Assembly (NCBI GenBank): GCA_002393725.1
Contig: DGTJ01000087.1
Location: 1-53,664, forward strand
Origin: Prevotella sp. UBA4339
Lineage (GTDB): Bacteria > Bacteroidota > Bacteroidia > Bacteroidales > Bacteroidaceae
Reading direction: 5' to 3'
Length of the DNA: 53,664 nucleotides
The notes below the pieces were generated by a model. That model saw only the letters and a program-made list of their open reading frames with translations, was not told where the DNA came from and made no database searches. Numbering within the stretch: position 1 is the stretch's first letter; every line of letters starts with the position of its first letter. Shown in pieces: positions 24,912 through 33,087 of the stretch. Both the position numbers and the translations under genes were made by a program.

Positions 24912-26222
24912 ATGAAAAAGCTTTTTAACAGGGCTTTGCTTGCCGTCGGTTTTGTTTCGCTCTTCAGCTCTTGCGTTGACGAGCCGGATAAATTTGAGTT
25001 GACGGGTGGTAAACCTTCCATTAACTATATACGTCTGCAGGATGTCAACTCCAAGGATTCACTTCTGGTGGAAGCATTCACATCGACCCCTATTTGTATC
25101 GTGGGTGAGAACCTGACGAGCATCAAGGAGATGTTCTTCAATGACGTCAAGGCAACTCTTAACACGAGTTATATCACCAATAATACTATGCTCCTCAATA
25201 TCCCGAAAGATATACCAGGAAGCAACACAGGTAAGATATATATGGTGACAAGGGACGCCGACACTGTTACTTATGATTTCAAGGTTCTCGTTCCTGCTCC
25301 AGTGGTGTCAGCCATGAAGAATGAGTGGACAAAGGTAGGAGATGATGCTGTCATCACTGGTCAGTATTTCGTCAACGACCCAAACCAACCGCTTAGCATA
25401 ACCTTTACTGGCATCGATAACTCTACCAGTATCAAGGTTCAGCCTGAGGATATAAAGTCGATCTCTCCTTCTCAGATTGTGTTCAAGGTGCCTGAGGGAG
25501 TAGAGGAAGGTCAGATAGAAGTAGCTTCCATCTATGGCACAGGAAAATCTAAGTTCTATTTCCACGACAGCCGCGGCCTCATCACCAACTTCGACGGAGC
25601 TACCGATGTCGTTCCTCAGGGATGGAATATCAAGGCTACCTACAGCGACGTAGACGGTGTTGACGGTCAGTACGTTCAGGTAGGTCCTGCAGAAACTGAA
25701 GGCGGATGGGTTGAGGATCTTAAACTCCCATTCTGGTGTGGTAATTGGAACGGTGATCCTATGAGTATCACGTCAGGTCCAGGTATTCCTCTGCGTAACT
25801 TCCTGGATTTCTCCAACTGGGAGAATATGTCATACAAGATGGAACTCTACATTCCAAAGTCTAACCCATGGTCGGCAGGTGCCATGCAGATACTCTTCGT
25901 GAACAACAAGCAATGTGCCAACGATTCTTGGCAAAACAATACCTACATCCACACAGGTGCTGACGGTGGTCTCGACCTGCCTCGTGCCCTGTATAATCCT
26001 TGGAAGGATTCAGGTTCTTTCGATACTGGTGACGAATGGATTACGGTAACTATCCCTCTGACGGACTTTATCTATAACGATGATGGTAGTAAAGCTAAGA
26101 GTCCAATGAGCGAGAGCTCTTTTGACAGCTTTATCATCTGGCCAATCAACGGCGGTGTCACTGGTTCGACTTGTACACCAATCTTCCGTTATGACAATAT
26201 CCGCGTTGTTCCCAATCTCTAA
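24912..26222 (+). CDS. Surface glycan-binding protein with IPT/TIG domains
   Basis: The start is probably the Met of MKKLFNRALL (436 residues); another Met lies four codons upstream. A lipobox, LFSSCVDEP, gives a surface lipid anchor. Two IPT/TIG Ig-like domains span about residues 35-125 (PICIVGENLTSIKEMFFNDV) and 130-220 (VITGQYFVNDPNQPLSITF). A C-terminal domain of about 210 residues starts at LITNFDGATDVVPQGWNI and is rich in Trp and Asn. The layout resembles SGBP-B proteins, whose last domain binds the glycan (for example the xyloglucan-binding domain family PF18329). In this locus the ligand is likely beta-mannan, which is inferred. Confidence 0.8.
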   Translation: MKKLFNRALLAVGFVSLFSSCVDEPDKFELTGGKPSINYIRLQDVNSKDSLLVEAFTSTPICIVGENLTSIKEMFFNDVKATLNTSYITNNTMLLNIPKDIPGSNTGKIYMVTRDADTVTYDFKVLVPAPVVSAMKNEWTKVGDDAVITGQYFVNDPNQPLSITFTGIDNSTSIKVQPEDIKSISPSQIVFKVPEGVEEGQIEVASIYGTGKSKFYFHDSRGLITNFDGATDVVPQGWNIKATYSDVDGVDGQYVQVGPAETEGGWVEDLKLPFWCGNWNGDPMSITSGPGIPLRNFLDFSNWENMSYKMELYIPKSNPWSAGAMQILFVNNKQCANDSWQNNTYIHTGADGGLDLPRALYNPWKDSGSFDTGDEWITVTIPLTDFIYNDDGSKAKSPMSESSFDSFIIWPINGGVTGSTCTPIFRYDNIRVVPNL

Positions 26223-26240
26223 TTACTTAAGTTAACGACA

Positions 26241-28733
26241 ATGAAAAAGAATAATATCTTTTCAGCCATCTTGACGATGTGCTTAGTGCTGACAGGAGCA
26301 GTCTCCTTTACAGCATGTAGCAATGATGACCTTGACACTAACCAGTATGTTACAGGTGTTGGTCTCAACGTGTACGGTCCTACTCCGGTGATGCGCGGCG
26401 GTACTCTCCGCTTCCTCGGAAGTAACCTCGACCAGATTTCACAGGTAGAGATTCCTGGTGTAGCCCCCATCACCAATATTGAGGTGATTAAGGCTGGTGT
26501 GCCCAGCGAGATCCGTATCGTAGTGCCTCACGACGGTCCTCAGCCAGGACTTGTTAAACTCACTGCTAAGAACGGTGCTACTATTACAACCGTTACAGAG
26601 TTGAATTTCACAGAGGGTCTTAATCCAGCAAACATCACAATGACAGCTTCGGCAATGCCGGGTGAGACAATACGCCTATCGGTGCCGGAAAGTGGGGACG
26701 ACTATCTCGACATCATTCACATGGTTGAGTTTGCTGGTGGCGTACAGGTGGGTGAGAATGATTTCACCGCCCATACACGCTACGTCATAGAACTTGTGGT
26801 TCCCGAAGAGGCAAAGACGGGAAAGTTGAATCTTTATACTGCCGATCTTACAGCAACAGAAGTAGATCCTACCAGTATAGATTATCAGATTATCTCTACA
26901 GAAAAAGCCATTGAGGTTGGAGTACCATCTGTTACAAAGATTGCTTCACCTCGTGGCGAGGCCGAAGCTCAGGGTTCAGTGATAGCAAAGGCTGGGGAGA
27001 CAATCACGGTAACAGGTAACTATTTCAACTTGATCAATGAGGTTAAGGTGAACGGTGTTAAGGCAAGCGAATTTGAGGCTACAAAGACTTCTGTTAGCTT
27101 TGCTCTGCCAGAAGAGGCTGCCGACGGTGCTGTCACCTTCATTACAAAGTCTGAGGTTGAGATTCCAGTTGGTAATATTATCACTGTTAAGCCTACTAAT
27201 TGTGTGGCAACTCCCAATCCTGTAAAAGCTCTTAAGACACTTCAGATTAATGGTGATGACATGGATCTGGTCGTTGATGTCGAGTTTGCTGATGCCAGCG
27301 GTGAATACTCTCTCACCAGCAATGAGAACGTCGGCAATACCACACAGGCTTATGCCGTGATAGTTCCTGCAAAGGCTATTGAAGGGACCTTGAAACTTGT
27401 TATGGCAAATGGTATCCGTATTGACGTTCCGTTCACATTGGTGAAGCCAGTTGTAACAGGCTATGACAATGCTACTGTAAGTGCTGGTGGTGTGCTGACT
27501 ATTCAGGGTACTGACCTCGACTTGATTACGAGCGTACAGTTTGGTGAAGGAACTACTGACGTTGCTGTTTTGGGTGCTGTTGATGGAAAGAGCATAACAT
27601 TGAATGTGCCAATGGACGCAAAGTCTGGTGCACCTACGTTGAAATTGGCTAATGGTACAAGTATTGAAGGAGAGCAACTGGCCATTAATGAGGCTCTGTT
27701 CTGCTATGCTACCCAGACTCCTGGTGAGGAAGATGAAGTGAAGGCAGGCAATAGCATGCTGTTTGTCGTGTCCAATGGTGATAAGCTGACAGGTGTTGAA
27801 ATCAATGGAACACCATGCCAGTGGATTCTCACAGGTCAGGATAAGGATCAGCTTATCATCGGTATTCCAGATAGTGCAGGCAAGGGCTCTAAGGTTCGCC
27901 TGATCTCTTCTAACGGTGAAATTACATATACTATCGACATTATTCCTAATACTGAGGTGACAACTGTTCTTTGGACAGGTATGGCAGACCTTGCAGGATG
28001 GTCATGGAACTGGCAGATTGGTGACGGCACTTTAGGTGCTGGCAATCCAAAGATGTTCGTTGATATGGATCTCCAGGAGGGTGACATTATCCGCTTGTAT
28101 GCTACTGCTTACAACGAGTGGTGGCAGGTACAGTTCTTCAATGGTCACTGGGAAGGACAGAATGAGATAGGTAATGCTACAGGTCTGAACAATGGCAATA
28201 ACATCAATTCAGGTATATATAATCTTGATGAGCATGGAGGTGCTATTGAAATTCCTGTTACTGCTGCGCTGCGTGAGCAGTTGACCACTCTGAATGACTG
28301 GGGATACTGCTGGATCTTGCAAGGTGAGGGTATCACTATCACTAAGATTGCTGTTACGCACTACAACTCACTGGAAACAACCGTTTGGCAGGGAGAAGCA
28401 GTGGCCGACGACTGGGGCAACCAGCCCACACTCCTTTCCGATGGCGGCACAGAACTCCTGGAGGCTGGCCTGAAAGTTGGCTCTATCCTGCGCATCTATC
28501 TCACTCCGACGGATTCTTCATGGAACTGCCAGGTATGGGATGGTCACTGGAAAGGTCAGTGGGCAGGTTGTGACTTCAGTTCTGGCAACTGGGATCTCAG
28601 CGAGCACAATGGCGCTATTGAGGTACCTGTTACTCAAGACATCTATAATAGCATTACGACTGTCGAAGGCTGGGGAAACTCGTTTATCCTTAATGGTGAT
28701 AACGTAATCTGCACCAAGGTGACAATCGAATAA
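26241..28733 (+). CDS. Large surface glycan-binding lipoprotein with tandem IPT/TIG and two C-terminal sandwich modules
   Basis: The 830-residue protein has a lipobox SFTACSND. About five or six IPT/TIG-type Ig domains follow (for example VMRGGTLRFLGSNLDQISQV, ITVTGNYFNLINEVKVNG, LTIQGTDLDLITSVQFG), which would hold the protein away from the membrane. Two related C-terminal modules lie near residues 572-700 and 710-830; both have the order T-V-W-G, a Trp-rich sheet, FNGHWEGQ or WDGHWKGQ, and a closing GNNINSGIYNLDEHGGAIEI-like segment. No catalytic residues are apparent. It is likely the second surface binding protein of the mannan locus, with two binding modules for avidity. A strong hairpin follows the stop codon. 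Confidence 0.78.
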   Translation: MKKNNIFSAILTMCLVLTGAVSFTACSNDDLDTNQYVTGVGLNVYGPTPVMRGGTLRFLGSNLDQISQVEIPGVAPITNIEVIKAGVPSEIRIVVPHDGPQPGLVKLTAKNGATITTVTELNFTEGLNPANITMTASAMPGETIRLSVPESGDDYLDIIHMVEFAGGVQVGENDFTAHTRYVIELVVPEEAKTGKLNLYTADLTATEVDPTSIDYQIISTEKAIEVGVPSVTKIASPRGEAEAQGSVIAKAGETITVTGNYFNLINEVKVNGVKASEFEATKTSVSFALPEEAADGAVTFITKSEVEIPVGNIITVKPTNCVATPNPVKALKTLQINGDDMDLVVDVEFADASGEYSLTSNENVGNTTQAYAVIVPAKAIEGTLKLVMANGIRIDVPFTLVKPVVTGYDNATVSAGGVLTIQGTDLDLITSVQFGEGTTDVAVLGAVDGKSITLNVPMDAKSGAPTLKLANGTSIEGEQLAINEALFCYATQTPGEEDEVKAGNSMLFVVSNGDKLTGVEINGTPCQWILTGQDKDQLIIGIPDSAGKGSKVRLISSNGEITYTIDIIPNTEVTTVLWTGMADLAGWSWNWQIGDGTLGAGNPKMFVDMDLQEGDIIRLYATAYNEWWQVQFFNGHWEGQNEIGNATGLNNGNNINSGIYNLDEHGGAIEIPVTAALREQLTTLNDWGYCWILQGEGITITKIAVTHYNSLETTVWQGEAVADDWGNQPTLLSDGGTELLEAGLKVGSILRIYLTPTDSSWNCQVWDGHWKGQWAGCDFSSGNWDLSEHNGAIEVPVTQDIYNSITTVEGWGNSFILNGDNVICTKVTIE

Positions 28734-28751
28734 AACTACAATTTATTAATA

Positions 28752-28783
28752 GAGGCGCAGTGTAATAACTGCGCCTCATTTTT
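28752..28783 (+). terminator. Terminator-like hairpin inside the mannan operon
   Basis: A perfect 10-bp G+C-rich stem (GAGGCGCAGT at 28752-28761 with ACTGCGCCTC at 28768-28777) is followed by ATTTTTTC. It lies between the second binding-protein gene and the GH5 gene, with no recognisable promoter after it. Confidence 0.8.
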
Positions 28784-28804
28784 TCTCAACGACTAATATT
28801 TAAT

Positions 28805-30376
28805 ATGAAACGCTTACATTTCTTACAGACTTTATTTGCTTCCGTGGTTCTGGTTGCCTGTGGCAGTAGTGGCGGTGATGATCCAGAGCCTATACCAGCT
28901 CCGCCTACACCTACAGTTACTGCACCAACCGTAGTGTCGACAACTCCTGCTAATAATGCAACAGATATCTCAACAGGAGTTACAAACATTCAGGTTGTCT
29001 ATGATAAAGATGTCCTTATGTCATCCGATGCCAGTTTGCAACCTAAAGTTTCGGGTGCAACGCTCTCTGGCTCGGCATCAGTAAGTGGCAAAACCTTAAG
29101 TTTTGCTGTAAACTGCTCAGATTATGAGACAAAGGTGACTATAATCCTGCCCAAGGGACTCATCGGTGTCACTGGAGCTCTGGCAAGTGAGTATACTTTT
29201 AGTTTTACTACTGCTAAGAAACCGGTGATTTCAGATAACGATGCAGTAGCCCTTGCAAAGAAGTTAGGATGGGGATGGAATCTTGGCAATCATTTTGATA
29301 CCAGTTCCGGTGAAGACGGCAAGCATCCACAGTGGGGCTATTGGGACAACGCCAAACCAACTCAGACTCTCTACACCAATCTGAAGAAAGCTGGTGCCAG
29401 CACAGTTCGTATTGGTGTTACTTGGGGTAACTACCAGAATACCACGACCTGGGACATTGAGGAAGACTATATGGCAGAAGTTAAGCAGAACGTGGAGTGG
29501 GCTGAGGCAGCTGGTCTGAATGTCATTCTGAATTTGCATCACGATGAGTATTGGCTCGATATCAAAGGTGCTGCTAACAGTAGTAATATCAATACTGCCG
29601 TCAAAGACCGTATTGAGAAGACATGGAAACAGATTGCAGAGGCTTTCAAAGATAAAGGTGACTTCCTATTCTTCGAATCGTTCAATGAAATCCAGGACGG
29701 AAACTGGGGTTGGGGCGACAATCTTAAAGATGGTGGCAAGCAGTACAACACACTCAATGAGTGGAACCAACTTGTAGTCAATACCATTCGTGCTACTGGT
29801 GGAAAGAATGCCACACGATGGATCGGTATTCCTGCCTATGCATCAAGTCCCTCATTTGCACTGGAGAATAGTTTTGCCCTGCCTAACGATGCCGCCAACA
29901 AGATAATGGTGAGTGTACACTTCTATGACCCAAATACCTTTACCTTAACACCTGAGAGCAATGGTGGAAAGTCGGAGTGGGGACATACTGCTGCTTCAGG
30001 AAAGGCACAGTCAGGAAGTAACGAAGAGCACGTAGTGGAAATCTTCCAGAAGCTTCAGGAAAAGTACATCGCTAAGAATATCCCCGTATATATCGGTGAG
30101 TATGGTTGTGTGATGCATAAGAACGACCGTTCCAACCTCTTCCGCAACTATTATCTCGAATATGTTTGCCGTGCAGCCCACACTTACAACATGCCACTCT
30201 GTATATGGGACAACAACTCCGAGGGTGGAGGCGATGAGCATCATGGATACTTCAATCACAATGACGGAACTTACTTGAACAATATGGAATCACTTGTGCA
30301 GACCATGATTAAGGCTGCCACCTCGGACGATGCCAACTATACGCTCGAATCTATTTATAATAATGCACCGAAATGA
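28805..30376 (+). CDS. GH5 endo-beta-glycanase with N-terminal Ig-like domain
   Basis: The 523-residue enzyme has a lipobox LVACGSSG, so it is a lipoprotein, and a Pro/Thr linker. An Ig-like (Big_5 type) domain spans about residues 40-140. The catalytic domain begins at AKKLGWGWNLGNHFD. LNLHHDEYW supplies conserved His residues, Glu295 in FFESFNEI is the acid/base and Glu432 in VYIGEYGCV the nucleophile, both at GH5 positions. The GWGWNLGN start looks most like subfamily 4, which includes endoglucanases, xyloglucanases and mannanases. Next to two GH26 genes it most likely cuts glucomannan or mannan. The stop overlaps the next start by four bases (ATGA). Confidence 0.85.
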   Translation: MKRLHFLQTLFASVVLVACGSSGGDDPEPIPAPPTPTVTAPTVVSTTPANNATDISTGVTNIQVVYDKDVLMSSDASLQPKVSGATLSGSASVSGKTLSFAVNCSDYETKVTIILPKGLIGVTGALASEYTFSFTTAKKPVISDNDAVALAKKLGWGWNLGNHFDTSSGEDGKHPQWGYWDNAKPTQTLYTNLKKAGASTVRIGVTWGNYQNTTTWDIEEDYMAEVKQNVEWAEAAGLNVILNLHHDEYWLDIKGAANSSNINTAVKDRIEKTWKQIAEAFKDKGDFLFFESFNEIQDGNWGWGDNLKDGGKQYNTLNEWNQLVVNTIRATGGKNATRWIGIPAYASSPSFALENSFALPNDAANKIMVSVHFYDPNTFTLTPESNGGKSEWGHTAASGKAQSGSNEEHVVEIFQKLQEKYIAKNIPVYIGEYGCVMHKNDRSNLFRNYYLEYVCRAAHTYNMPLCIWDNNSEGGGDEHHGYFNHNDGTYLNNMESLVQTMIKAATSDDANYTLESIYNNAPK

Positions 30377-31809
30377 GGATAAAGAAAAATAGTATTCTTT
30401 TGATGTTCCTTGCTGCATTTGTGAACAACAGCTGTGGGGGAGATGGGGATGATCCTCAGCCTGCCCCTATAGCTCCTGCAGTCACAGCACCAAGCGTAGT
30501 CGCTACGACTCCAACCAATAATGCCACAGACATTGCTATTGGTACGGTCAGCGTTAAAGTTGTCTATGATAAGGACGTAATGATGTCTTCTGATGCCAGC
30601 CTTCAGCCTAAGGTCTCTGGCGGTACTCTATCTGGCTCTACGGCTATAAGCGGGAAGACACTGAGTTTCTCAGTCAACTGTCCTGACTACGAGACTAAAG
30701 TGACGGTGACACTTCCTAAAGGACTTATCGGGGTAACGGGTGCCTTGGCAAGTGATTATTCTTTCAGTTTCACAACCGCCAAGAAACCTGAGGCACATAG
30801 TGCCAATATCGATAGTGCTCCTGTTATAGCCTCTACAGATCAGGCACTGAAACTTTATAGTTACTTCAGAGAGCAATATGGGCAGAAGGTGATATCCAGT
30901 GTGATGGCTAACGTGAACTGGAACAACGATTGTGCCGAAAAAGTGTATAAACTGACGGGCAAGTATCCTGCCATGAACTGCTATGACTTCATCCATGTGT
31001 GCTTTTCACCAGCCAACTGGATTGACTACACTACAATCAAACCTGTACAGGATTGGGTCAATAGTGGTGGCATCGTACAGTTAATGTGGCATTTCAATGT
31101 GCCTAAGAGTGAAGGTTCGACAGATTACACTTGTACACCAAGTGAGACTAAATTCAACGTTGTTAATGTCTTTACTGAGGGTTCTTGGGAGAATAAATAT
31201 TTCTATTCCCAGATGGACAAAGTAGTAGAGACTATATTAAAACTTCAAGAAGCAGGCATTGCTGCCACTTGGCGTCCCTTCCATGAGGCTGCAGGTAATG
31301 CCACAGCCAAGCAGCAGGCCGGATGGACCAAATCTTGGTTCTGGTGGGGCTACGACGGGGCAGAGACATATAAGAAACTGTGGGTTACAATGTTCGACTA
31401 CTTCAAGCAGAAGGGTATCAAGAATCTTATCTGGATATGGACTACGCAGAACTATAACGGCAGCAGCAGTCAATATAACCAGGATACAAATTGGTATCCT
31501 GGCAATCAATATGTTGACATCGTTGCACGTGACCTCTATGGTTATACAGCTGCCCAAAACAATCAGGAGTTTTCTGAGATTCAGACAGCTTATCCAAATA
31601 AGATGGTAGTATTAGGAGAGTGTGGCAGAGGCGATAATGGTGATCCAGGTAAGATAGGTGACTGCTGGACAGCAGGAGCCAAATGGGGACACTTTATGGT
31701 TTGGTATCAAGGGGGACAAGGTTCTACCGATACAATGTGCAGTGACAGTTGGTGGAAGGCTGCTATGTCTGATGCCAATGTTATCACTCGTGATCAGGTG
31801 AAATATTAA
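30373..31809 (+). CDS. GH26 endo-beta-mannanase with N-terminal Ig-like domain
   Basis: The 478-residue protein has a signal peptide with likely lipobox VNNSCGGD, then an Ig-like domain (about residues 37-138) that closely matches the one in the GH5 protein. The GH26 domain follows. Glu305 in WRPFHEAAGN is the acid/base, Glu416 in VVLGECGRGD is the nucleophile, and WFWWG near 322-326 is the usual aromatic subsite. These residues and the fold order fit beta-1,4-mannanases (or mannobiohydrolases). As a lipoprotein it probably acts at the cell surface or periplasm. Its start overlaps the GH5 stop (ATGA), showing translational coupling. Confidence 0.9.
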   Translation: MRIKKNSILLMFLAAFVNNSCGGDGDDPQPAPIAPAVTAPSVVATTPTNNATDIAIGTVSVKVVYDKDVMMSSDASLQPKVSGGTLSGSTAISGKTLSFSVNCPDYETKVTVTLPKGLIGVTGALASDYSFSFTTAKKPEAHSANIDSAPVIASTDQALKLYSYFREQYGQKVISSVMANVNWNNDCAEKVYKLTGKYPAMNCYDFIHVCFSPANWIDYTTIKPVQDWVNSGGIVQLMWHFNVPKSEGSTDYTCTPSETKFNVVNVFTEGSWENKYFYSQMDKVVETILKLQEAGIAATWRPFHEAAGNATAKQQAGWTKSWFWWGYDGAETYKKLWVTMFDYFKQKGIKNLIWIWTTQNYNGSSSQYNQDTNWYPGNQYVDIVARDLYGYTAAQNNQEFSEIQTAYPNKMVVLGECGRGDNGDPGKIGDCWTAGAKWGHFMVWYQGGQGSTDTMCSDSWWKAAMSDANVITRDQVKY

Positions 31810-31821
31810 ACAAACCCTAAG

Positions 31822-33006
31822 ATGAATAAGATTTCTCTGACAATAGCTGTTGTCGCAGTCGCTATGATAGTAGGCTGTAACAATCATAATGGTAGTAAAA
31901 ATGATCCGATTGCTGACACAGGACGTACACAGCGAACGGAGAACTTGCTTGAGAATCTGAAAGCCTATGGTGACAGTGGCGTTTATATGTTCGGTCATCA
32001 TGACGATACTGTATATGGCATTGGTTGGGAGGCTGATTATGCTAACGACTCTACTGTAGGTGCGAAATCTGACGTAAAATCCGTATGCGGAGATCTACCG
32101 GCAATCTTATCTTTCGACCTGGGGCATATTGAACTTGGTGAAGATAAGAATCTTGATGGTGTACCCTTCGAACGCATAAGGAAAGAGATTGTCAACCACT
32201 TTGACCACGGAGGATTAGTTACACTTTCTTGGCATTTGAATAATCCACTTTCAGGTGGAACTTCATGGGTGGCTGATTCGCTCAAAGATATTGAGAGAAA
32301 TACCGTTGCTGCGGTGCTGGAAGGTGGAGAGAAGCATGACCAGTTCATGGGATGGCTCGACAAAGTTGCTGATTTCATTAATTCGCTTGAGACTCCTTAT
32401 GGTGTAAAAATCCCTGTAATGTTCCGTCCTTGGCATGAACATACAGGCAGCTGGTTTTGGTGGGGGCAGGACTTCTGCACAGCAGAGCAGTACAAGGCGC
32501 TCTGGCAAGTGACTGCAGAGAGACTGAAGGATAAGGAGGTGGCAAACGTTCTGTTGGTATACTCTCCAGGTACAGAGCCAGACGGCAATCCAGATAAGTA
32601 TTTGGAGCGTTATCCAGGCGATGACATTATTGATATCCTAGGACTTGATGCCTATTGCTCTGCACCTGATGCTGATAGTGTTCAGATTGCAGGCTATGTC
32701 CAAAAGCTTGATAAGAATTTGAAAATGGTCTCTAAAGTTTCTAAGCAGCATAGCAAGGCTATGGCTTTGACAGAAACTGGCTATGAGGGAATAAAAACTG
32801 CTGATTGGTGGTCGGCAACTCTTGCACCAGTGCTCAGAAAATATCCTGTCAGCTACGTCTTGGTATGGCGTAATGCAAGGGAGAGGCCTTCACACCACTA
32901 TGCACCATATCCTGGTCATCTTTCTGGATCGGATTTCGTGAAGTTCTATAATCTTAGTGAGACACTATTTCTGCATGATGTAAATGCACTTTATCTGAAG
33001 CGATAA
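31822..33006 (+). CDS. GH26 beta-mannanase, lipoprotein
   Basis: The 394-residue protein has a short signal peptide with lipobox MIVGCNNH and, unlike the preceding enzymes, no Ig-like domain. GH26 residues are clear: Glu206 in FRPWHEHTGSWFWW is the acid/base and Glu318 in ALTETGYEG the nucleophile. GHHDDTVYGIGW near residues 57-68 and LTLSWHLNNP-like residues near 134-142 (VTLSWHLNNP) are typical of the manno-oligosaccharide-processing branch (BoMan26A-like), often periplasmic. The division of labour, with the first GH26 at the surface and this one trimming imported chains, is inferred from such loci. It is the last gene of the mannan operon. Confidence 0.9.
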   Translation: MNKISLTIAVVAVAMIVGCNNHNGSKNDPIADTGRTQRTENLLENLKAYGDSGVYMFGHHDDTVYGIGWEADYANDSTVGAKSDVKSVCGDLPAILSFDLGHIELGEDKNLDGVPFERIRKEIVNHFDHGGLVTLSWHLNNPLSGGTSWVADSLKDIERNTVAAVLEGGEKHDQFMGWLDKVADFINSLETPYGVKIPVMFRPWHEHTGSWFWWGQDFCTAEQYKALWQVTAERLKDKEVANVLLVYSPGTEPDGNPDKYLERYPGDDIIDILGLDAYCSAPDADSVQIAGYVQKLDKNLKMVSKVSKQHSKAMALTETGYEGIKTADWWSATLAPVLRKYPVSYVLVWRNARERPSHHYAPYPGHLSGSDFVKFYNLSETLFLHDVNALYLKR

Positions 33007-33025
33007 TCAGCAAGATCCTTATAAT

Positions 33026-33060
33026 AAAATATCGCGGCTCATATTGAGTCGCGATATTTT
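33026..33060. terminator. Bidirectional terminator after the mannan PUL
   Basis: AAAATATCGCG at 33026-33036 pairs with CGCGATATTTT at 33050-33060, with a further CTCA/TGAG stem inside. A/T runs on both sides suit the convergent mannan operon and secDF. Confidence 0.9.
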
Positions 33061-33087
33061 TATTTATTAATAATTAATACGGTCTTA

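Noticed and set aside
29000..30790. Recent gene conversion between GH5 and GH26 N-terminal domains
   Set aside because: The proteins are alike but many codons differ silently, which points to an older copy kept by selection.
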